Shown here: positions 1-64,000 of the stretch, piece after piece
Layout of the letters: each line of letters starts with the position of its first letter
How positions within the stretch are numbered: position 1 is the first letter of the stretch
From: Amorphochlora amoebiformis
Taxonomy: Eukaryota > Cercozoa > Chlorarachniophyceae
DNA length: 64,000 bases
Assembly (NCBI GenBank): GCA_054601695.1
Contig: BAAHQB010000188.1
Coordinates: 310,001-374,000 of the forward strand
Direction: 5' to 3'
The notes under the pieces: model-generated
Databases searched by the model: none
What the model was told of the DNA's origin: nothing
Seen by the model: the letters and a program-made list of their open reading frames with translations, nothing else
Translations under genes and position numbers: made by a program

Positions 1-210
1 TATGTAGGAAGTATGTTTATGTATGTAAAAGTATGTTTATACAATCGGTGTCGGTCTAAACCTATATACACAGTACGTAGATCTTAACTACATCATACTC
101 CAAAATACTATAAAACCACACACTTCCTCTCGCTCTGCCCAACCGTAACCCTAATCTAACCCTAAAACTGATCTAACCTAACCCTAACCCTAACTCTAAC
201 CCTAATTCAG
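1..210. other. Left-edge intron with telomere-like repeats
   Basis: This stretch lies upstream of the first exon I can read. It holds AT-rich sequence and, at about 143-208, a degenerate CCCTAA array that ends in an AG at 208-210. It is probably an intron of the gene that follows. The array supplies several CTAAC-like branch-point candidates just before the acceptor. Confidence 0.45.
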
Positions 211-15888
<15,678 letters not shown>

Positions 15889-16130
15889 GGGGGGGAAGCG
15901 GGGGTCGGTCAAGGTTGAGTTCAGCGGAGATCGGGGAGAGTGTAATTAATATTTACTAACCGCGGGTTAACGTGGGTTGTTGATGTGGAAAATAGTGGAG
16001 CATACTAAATATCAGGCAAACGAGCATCCTAGTAGTGCAGCAGAATCGAAATGACTGTTCATATTGCAATCAAGCATTCGTACATATGTAATTTTAAGAA
16101 TGTTCTTAACATACTAAAACCAATTGATAA

Positions 16131-16182
<52 letters not shown>

Positions 16183-16516
16183 CATATATACACACATGCA
16201 ATCGACATAGTATCTAGAGTATATATTAATTTGCCTTAGCAACAAATATATAAAAAATTCATCCGGACAAACAATTACGTACGCAGACATTTGCATACCT
16301 TATCATTGAATCATTTGCGTACCTTATCAAGTATCCGGACAAACACGTCACCGGGTACGCTAGATATAAGCGAATCATAAATTAAGTACTCGATATTTAC
16401 ATGTGCATGTCTCCAGATGTCTAGTAACAAATTAATACCGCGTATGGTAATATTAATACTAGTAGTAGGTACAATCGCAGTACGTAAATACACCAAATAT
16501 ACGTATACGCAATTTA

Positions 16517-16970
16517 CTGTATGCAAAAAGGTACGTACGCATTGAATTTGAAACTGTTAATGATACGTACGTAGGGTACTGACTGACGTAGGGTGACACG
16601 TTAACGAATGCGTACATGTAGTACATATGTGGGTACGTACGTGCGTATAGTTTGTATGCATGCCGCTATCGTATAGACTACGATACGCCACGCCGTACTA
16701 CATAAGTATGTAAGTACGGTCGTCTATATTTTTTGTAGCACAATTTCTTCCCTGTATGCAAAAAAGTACGTACGCATTGAATTTGAAACTGTTAATGATA
16801 CGTACGTAGTTAATGATACGTACGTAGGGTACGTACGTAGGGTGACACGTTAACGTACATATGTGGGTACGTACGTGAGTTTGTATGCATGCCACTATCG
16901 CATAGACTACGATACGCCACGCCGTACTACATTAGTATGTGAGTACGTTCGTCTAAAATTGTATGTAGCA
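16517..16970 (+). repeat. Direct tandem duplication, period about 235 bp
   Basis: Two diverged copies (about 16517-16735 and 16752-16970) share, in order, CGCATTGAATTTGAAACTG, ATGATACGTACGTAG, GGTGACACGTTAACG and CTACGATACGCCACGCCG. Both are dense in the palindromes GTAC and ACGT. No frame is open across both copies. Confidence 0.8.
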
Positions 16971-17100
16971 TACTACTATCTAGACTGACTTTACTACGAA
17001 TATATTACACGACCGAGCGCACATACGACTAGTACGCATCCTAGATGTCTAGAATCTTAGAATACATATGTCTAGTATATAAATATATACACACATACAT

Positions 17101-17140
<40 letters not shown>

Positions 17141-17273
17141 AGATATATATATATATAGAATAAAATATATGTGCGCATCGGATTATCTACATTATAGAAT
17201 GTGTTCATGATCAACTCCAAACGTTAAATTGATGCTTGCTTGAAGTATAATTATAATCCTATTATGCAATCCA

Positions 17274-17341
17274 TCGGGGTGGCTCAGGCTTAAGACTGGG
17301 CTCTAGATACTGGAGATAGCGAGTTCGAAAACTCCCTAGAT
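17274..17341 (+). other. tRNA-like sequence, probably pseudogene or SINE head
   Basis: GGGGTGGCTCAGGCTTAAG resembles a D-arm/A-box and GCGAGTTCGAAAACTCCC a T-arm/B-box, about 35 nt apart as in a tRNA. The anticodon stem and part of the T-stem do not pair well, so I do not call a functional tRNA. Confidence 0.35.
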
Positions 17342-17554
17342 ATATTTATTTAGACGTTTCATAAACACTCCAACGTAAAAGCTCTTTGAAGTTCGAAGCT
17401 TTCATGTCCCTGCGATGGAATCTGAGCGCTTTTTCTCCAGAGCCTGTGTAGACAGACATGGGTGTGAAAGATATACTTTCCTTACTCCTGTCTTGTGATA
17501 TGTGTTATACATATATACACACATATATATACATATATATATTTGTATAATATA

Positions 17555-17597
<43 letters not shown>

Positions 17598-17877
17598 GTA
17601 TGCATATATGTATGTATATACACACATATATACACATATATACATATATACATATATATATGTAAATTGTATACATATACATTTATTAAAATACAGCATT
17701 TATAATAAAAATAAGATTATATATATATGTGTGTATATATATACACATATATATGTATATACATATATGTACATATAATATAACATATATATATATATAT
17801 ATATGTGTGTGTGTCTGTAATATATATACATATACATAAGACACGCATATATAGAGAAGTGTGTGTGTGAGTATACG

Positions 17878-17911
<34 letters not shown>

Positions 17912-17917
17912 ATTAGA

Positions 17918-17948
<31 letters not shown>

Positions 17949-18059
17949 GTAAATATAAATATGTAAATATACATAAATATATATGATATAATATATATAT
18001 ATATATAAACATAAATATTTCACATATAGACTCATAGGTATACACACTCATCAACCACC

Positions 18060-29180
<11,121 letters not shown>

Positions 29181-29205
29181 GGTGTTGCAGGAATGTATTA
29201 AGTAA

Positions 29206-29243
<38 letters not shown>

Positions 29244-29463
29244 TACACACACATATACACATGTGTGTGTATACAACATACACATATATGCATACATGTA
29301 CATCTTGAAATATTAATACAACACCCTCTAAATAAATATATTAACACTTGTATACATAAACATATATATATATATATATAATGTACATATCTAAACATCT
29401 GCATACTTTATATGCAGACATGTACGTCTTGTATCATGAATATAATACCCTGTGTCTTTGTAC

Positions 29464-29512
<49 letters not shown>

Positions 29513-29543
29513 ACCCTGTATAGTAGGAGAAGGGGGTTCGTAG
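29181..29543. other. Intergenic or intronic AT-rich spacer between divergent genes
   Basis: Lies between the kinase ATG (29180, minus) and the first exon I can read of the next plus-strand gene (29544). It holds (TA)n and two related blocks near 29295-29340 and 29415-29460 that look like one duplicated unit. I see no convincing start codon or promoter element. Confidence 0.5.
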
Positions 29544-35536
<5,993 letters not shown>

Positions 35537-35615
35537 GAATGAGGTTTGGTTTATGGGTTGGGGTTAGGGCTTCCAGAGTGCGTGTGGGAATTAATGTGTG
35601 TGGATAGATGTGTAG

Positions 35616-35646
<31 letters not shown>

Positions 35647-35687
35647 ATATATATATATATATATATATAATATATTTTATACATATA

Positions 35688-35782
<95 letters not shown>

Positions 35783-36223
35783 GTGTGTGTATGTGTACAC
35801 ACATATAAATATAGAATCAGAGACTTCTTATATACAAGCATTAGGATTACGGTTTAAACCATCCATTTAAGGGTCTTACGGGTGAAGTTAGTACTTAAAT
35901 TTGTTCATTAGATATAATTATTTCAGGGTTCTGGGTATATGGTGATATTCGAAATATACTTAAACCACCAAAACCCTAACCCTAACCTTACTAACCCTAA
36001 CCCTAACTCTAACCCTAACCCTACTAACCCTTACACCAACTCCCACCCTAACCCTAACCCTAACCCTAACCCTAACCCTAACCCTAACCATGCAAACCAA
36101 AACATACAATCTGTTGAGATCGCTCCGAACATAACAGCTCTCTAAAGTGGCAGAGTCAATGGGTCTACGGCTAAGGCATGCTGGATAACCTTTCCCCAAC
36201 CCTAACCCTAACCCTAATCCCAG
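35537..36223. other. Spacer with TA arrays, CCCTAA arrays and a dispersed element
   Basis: Holds (TA)n (35618-35790), an 8-nt possible microexon between TTTCAG and GTATAT near 35931-35938, CCCTAA arrays (35968-36090 and 36197-36217) and a reversed dispersed-element copy (36139-36189). It is either intergenic or a set of introns joining the flanking coiled-coil genes. Confidence 0.6.
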
Positions 36224-41373
<5,150 letters not shown>

Positions 41374-41422
41374 GGAACCTAACTCTAACCTCGCTCTCTT
41401 TCCCTTCATACCCTCGTTCTCC

Positions 41423-54520
<13,098 letters not shown>

Positions 54521-54640
54521 CGCGCGAAGCGACGTCGGTTCGATAACCGATTAATTAAAAACTGTTTAATAGATATCTCAAGATATCTTCCAATGATACC
54601 TCCAATGCCAAGTTGAATTTAACGCGTGTGTCACCATCCG
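54521..54640. promoter_or_regulatory. Bidirectional promoter between ARMT1 and thymidine kinase
   Basis: Only 120 bp separate the two start codons. It holds two CCAAT boxes in the same orientation (54590-54594 and 54602-54606, 12 bp apart), an inverted repeat GATATCTCAAGATATC (about 54573-54588) and TTCGATAACCGATTAATTAA. No TATA box is evident. Paired CCAAT boxes suggest an NF-Y-type input; this is inference from motif matching. Confidence 0.6.
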
Positions 54641-61159
<6,519 letters not shown>

Positions 61160-61295
61160 GCCTTCACACTCTGGCAAATCAATTCTAATTTTTGAGATAA
61201 TTGTAAAAAAAATTATAATTATCAAGATCTAGTAGATTATAATAAACTCCCCTGTAGCCTAGCTATATGTTATATGTATTATAATATATATATCT

Positions 61296-61351
<56 letters not shown>

Positions 61352-61955
61352 TGTAATTAATTACAGCGTACGTACATGCAGTACTACCTAGACTACGTAG
61401 ATCACCAACTAATTTACTGTAATTTGGATCATCAGCACGGCATCTATATATAGACAGTCACACAGTTTCTAGAGTTTCGATTTTTCTACTAGTTATACAT
61501 CTAGATATATACTAGACATACACCTCTAGACCTAGCTTCATGGTCTAGATCTTTTTTAGATCAAGATCTAGTAGATCTAGTAGATGGTCATCTAGACCAT
61601 ATATATATATATATATCTAGATATATACCTAGATACATCTACTAGATCTAGCTATAGTCGGCGATTAGTCACCATATCGGATATCTGGTATCTAGGGTAT
61701 TATCTAGATTATCTTCATCTAGATAACAATCAAATACTTTTTAGAGAATATATACAAACGACAGTTTTATTATAAACCCAAATAGGTTAATTAACTAGAT
61801 AAATATTATGAATTAATTTTCAGGTTTGGACACTGAACGAGATTTCTCGTCGACCTGATAATAATTTTTAATTGCCAACTAGCTGCAATAACAGTCTACT
61901 CTCTGGATCACAAGACTAAGGCTATCTTCGATTTTCTACTAATTCCTCTTTACAC
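61160..61955. other. Intergenic region between convergent genes, CTAG-rich
   Basis: Lies between the TK stop (+) and the HAD phosphatase stop (-). It holds TTAATTA-rich 3'-UTR-like sequence, one (TA)n array (61289-61348) and a block at 61380-61730 dense in CTAG/TCTAGA palindromes such as AGATCTAGTAGATCTAG. No gene seen. Confidence 0.7.
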
Positions 61956-62697
61956 TTATTGCTCCATCTGGGTGATCGATATCGTGAGCATGAGATCCAG
62001 ATCCCCCTCGTGACAATAAATATTTTGGAAGCACTTGGTCACCAGCTCGACTTGGCGGCGGAGTTGCTCCAGTGAAGGACGTTCCGCGAACTTAATGCTC
62101 TTTGCCAGAGAGTTGTGGAAGGACTTGGCAACGGCTCGGACTACGTGCCTCTCGACGTGGGAATCTCCAAAGGAGATGACGCTCTTCGCCTTCATGTCGT
62201 TGGTGAAGGCCTTGGCTAGGTTGTGCTGGAAGGCGTAGTACTTCCACTGCAGCGGACTTTCGGGAAATCTCTCTTCGTAGGTGCTCCGGGCAGATATAAC
62301 TTCCAGGCGGGAAAGAAGCGGGACGACTCCAGGGAGGAATTTCTGGGCGGATAGCTCGACCCAGCCCGACTCAGCGTTCGTTATTATGTACACCTTGTCC
62401 CCTTTGCCCAAGGCGAGCTCTATAAACCCCACAACAGACGATTCCAGCTGTTGGAGCTGTTTTTTCAGGTCGTCAGACATGGCCTTATCGGAGTCCAGCC
62501 TGTAACCATTGGAAGACAGGAACGAGCTCGGCAGAAGGGTGTCATCCCAGTCGAATACCGTAACAGTCTCGGGCCCAACTACTCTATTATCTACTTTGTT
62601 CTCTATCGCCTTGACTGGAGCTTCTTTGATTCGGCTCTCCTTTGTATTCGGAAGGGCCGAGGTAGCTAGGTTTTGCGTCGTGGCCATCTTCTTGTGT
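61956..62697 (-). CDS. HAD-superfamily phosphatase-like protein, intronless
   Basis: 243 residues from ATG 62697 to TAA at 61958-61956. Haloacid-dehalogenase-type hydrolase: motif I FDWDDT (Asp46, Asp48), motif II IITN (Thr103), a candidate motif III Lys149 in QWKYY, and motif IV FGDSHVER (Asp175). The cap is minimal, with one helical insert between motifs I and II. FDWDDTLLPSSF is typical of a HAD group common in oomycetes, ciliates and other protists; substrate unknown. The frame stays open 5' of the ATG to about 62846 with only GTG candidates (for example 62750), so I chose the ATG, though a spliced N-terminal extension cannot be excluded. The N-terminus is polar and lacks a clear signal. 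Unlike the other complete genes here it has no intron. Confidence 0.9.
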
Positions 62698-63056
62698 TTG
62701 GTGGCCTTCTTTAGGAGTCTTGTGAGTCGGTAGGAACGCAGCTCCAGCACCGACTTTCGGTTGGCAGGCCGCGGATAAAATATTTTATCGGCAGGGTTTG
62801 GATTATTCGCGCCTTTTCTGATCAGATGTTCTTCTGCCGGCGATCATTTATCTTTTCGGTTTAAACTTATCTTTTCGTCTGTTTTTTACTTGGACTCATA
62901 TCACGGGTGACGTATCTGAGTGACATTCAACACATATGATTAATTTTTCGCTTATTTCACATATCTTTTCCTTGTTAGAGTCCGATATCCTTATCCGAGT
63001 CTCTTCCGCCTCTCCCGTCGCCATAACCGGAGACAGCTTGCCCCAAAAGACACGAA
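62698..63056. promoter_or_regulatory. Divergent promoter region, HAD phosphatase / REEP-like gene
   Basis: About 360 bp between the two start codons, with no simple repeats. It contains GGTGACGTAT (CRE-like) near 62906 and the inverted repeat ATAAAATATTTTAT near 62776. A minus-strand open frame (62896-63081) overlaps the REEP start; I treat it as chance. Confidence 0.45.
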
Positions 63057-63876
63057 ATGGAGCAGCTTCAGACGCGAGCACAGCAATTCATAGACTCTTT
63101 GGATGAAGACATCCAGGATTTATGTAATGTTTTTGAGATTCAGCCTTTGTGAAGATCTCAGAGGAAAAGTCGCCCTAACCTTGAGACATATCAGGGCTAT
63201 CCAAGTTCGCCAGGGAGAAAACGGGAGCTAAACCTGCCGTTCTGTTGATCGGAATACTCTTTCTACTATCTGTGCTCATGGTTCTCACCTGTGGCCAGGC
63301 CTTCTTCACGTTCGTAAGCCCACAGACAGCTTTTAGGGTTTATGTGTTTCATGTCGATGTGTTAACTCTTGCTCTCTCCGTGCATGTGTTGTGTGTGTGG
63401 GTATCCCCGTCTTTTTCCTCCCCCTTCCTCCCCCTATGTCTCCCTATCTCTCCCTCTTATTCTCTTCAGGAACACCATGGCCTTCATATTTCCCGTTATC
63501 ATGACAATCTCACATTTGAAGAGCCACAGGATGGACGTTCCGTTTTGGATGACTTACTGGTACTAGTGGATTTGGGTAGATGGTTGAGAAGAATCAGTGT
63601 CGAAAATTTCTCTATGATGTGATAATTTCATCCACTTTTTTTCTTTCACATGATCTGTTCCATCTTTTAATTCCCCTCTGTATTCTGTTTCTCCATCTCC
63701 ATGCTGCATACACCCCTCTCTAACCTCTCTCTCCCTTTATGCCCTCTCTTTTGCCTGATCAATCTTTCTGCCTGCCTTTCTCCTCGTTCTGTCCTCTGTG
63801 TCTCTCTCCTCTCCTTTCTTAGGCTGACTTTCAACTTCATCTCGGTAGTCGAGTCTGTGGCGATTGAGCACTTAAC
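63057..63876 (+). CDS. REEP/TB2-DP1/HVA22 family ER membrane-shaping protein, 3' partial
   Basis: First four exons: 63057-63123, 63195-63309, 63470-63559, 63823-63876, ending at donor GTAAGC with the rest off the window. Phases agree; 108 residues so far. The order fits the family (REEP5/6, Yop1, HVA22), which wedges into and curves tubular ER: a short N-terminal helix, EKTGAKP, a hydrophobic hairpin (AVLLIGILFLLSVLMVLT, then AFIFPVIMTISHLKS), and the diagnostic VPFWMTYWLTFNFISVVES matching the family's W-x-x-Y-W pattern. The second donor is AC-GTTCGT; the nearby GTAAGC at 63314 would shift phase. Introns are ordinary pyrimidine-rich sequence without (TA)n. Confidence 0.83.
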
Positions 63877-64000
63877 GTAAGCCCCTTTACCTTACACAAA
63901 TGAATATCTCGATATGTGTATGTATTTAGGTATGCATATTACATTATATAATATATACACACATACACATACATGTACATGTGCATGTTATAATGTGTAT
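63877..64000 (+). other. Start of REEP-like intron 4
   Basis: Opens with a GTAAGC donor and ends in AT-rich sequence with ACATAC repeats at the window edge. The next exon is outside. Confidence 0.6.

Larger units (their letters stand above)
15889..18059. other. Intergenic region between convergent genes
   Basis: The plus-strand gene stops at 15888 and the minus-strand kinase at 18060. The space holds G-rich sequence right after the stop, ordinary-complexity DNA rich in ACGT/GTAC palindromes (16300-17050), a tandem duplication, a tRNA-like sequence near 17275-17340 and (TA)n (17500-18000). On the minus strand 17402-17447 encodes a short frame ending IAGT-stop that could be an alternative last exon of the kinase, joined from a donor inside exon 18060-18245. 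Confidence 0.6.

Noticed and set aside
62698-62750. GTG-initiated N-terminal extension of the HAD protein
   Set aside because: Non-ATG start is unlikely in a nuclear gene; ATG 62697 precedes the whole domain.

Overview
This is nuclear DNA from an intron-rich unicellular eukaryote that I cannot name. The genes are split into short exons with GT-AG introns and continuous reading phase. TTAGGG-type telomeric repeats are scattered internally, and the standard code is used. There is no prokaryotic operon structure, CRISPR array or plasmid feature. Most listed open frames are (TA)n read as Tyr/Ile repeats. I built the gene models by hand: an exon was kept when it lay between an AG and a GT, was open, and joined its neighbours in phase, backed by family motifs where I recognised them.

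Layout, left to right. 211-15888 (+): a gene of about 27 exons for a protein of at least 778 residues with several beta-sandwich (ASH/PapD-like) segments; its start is off the window. 18060-29180 (-): a 20-exon Ser/Thr kinase of the CAMK group with a complete catalytic core. 29544-35536 (+) and 36224-41373 (+): two coiled-coil-rich genes of unknown function that might be one gene. 41423-54520 (-): an ARMT1/DUF89 gene of about 25 exons. 54641-61159 (+): a 9-exon type II thymidine kinase with a mitochondrial-type presequence; it shares a 120 bp divergent promoter with ARMT1. 61956-62697 (-): an intronless HAD-type phosphatase. 63057-63876 (+): the first four exons of a REEP/TB2-DP1/HVA22 membrane protein running off the right edge.

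The striking part is the introns. Nearly all are simple sequence: (TA)n, (GT)n, (CT)n/(GA)n, (TTA)n, or telomeric repeats. Several introns are telomeric repeat almost from donor to acceptor. Many also carry degenerate 'echoes' of their own exon-intron boundary: donor copies lie downstream of the real donor and acceptor copies upstream of the real acceptor, separated by (TA)n. I see this in every long gene. It looks like a recurrent mode of intron growth and is my main candidate for something undescribed. A second candidate is a dispersed element of about 60 bp found beside or near the telomeric arrays.

No joint pathway links these genes. Thymidine kinase (nucleotide salvage) and ARMT1 (metabolite or protein damage control) share a promoter, which could mean co-regulation. 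Exon junctions come from reading the sequence and phase logic, not transcripts. Short exons and the ends of the two unknown genes are the weakest points.
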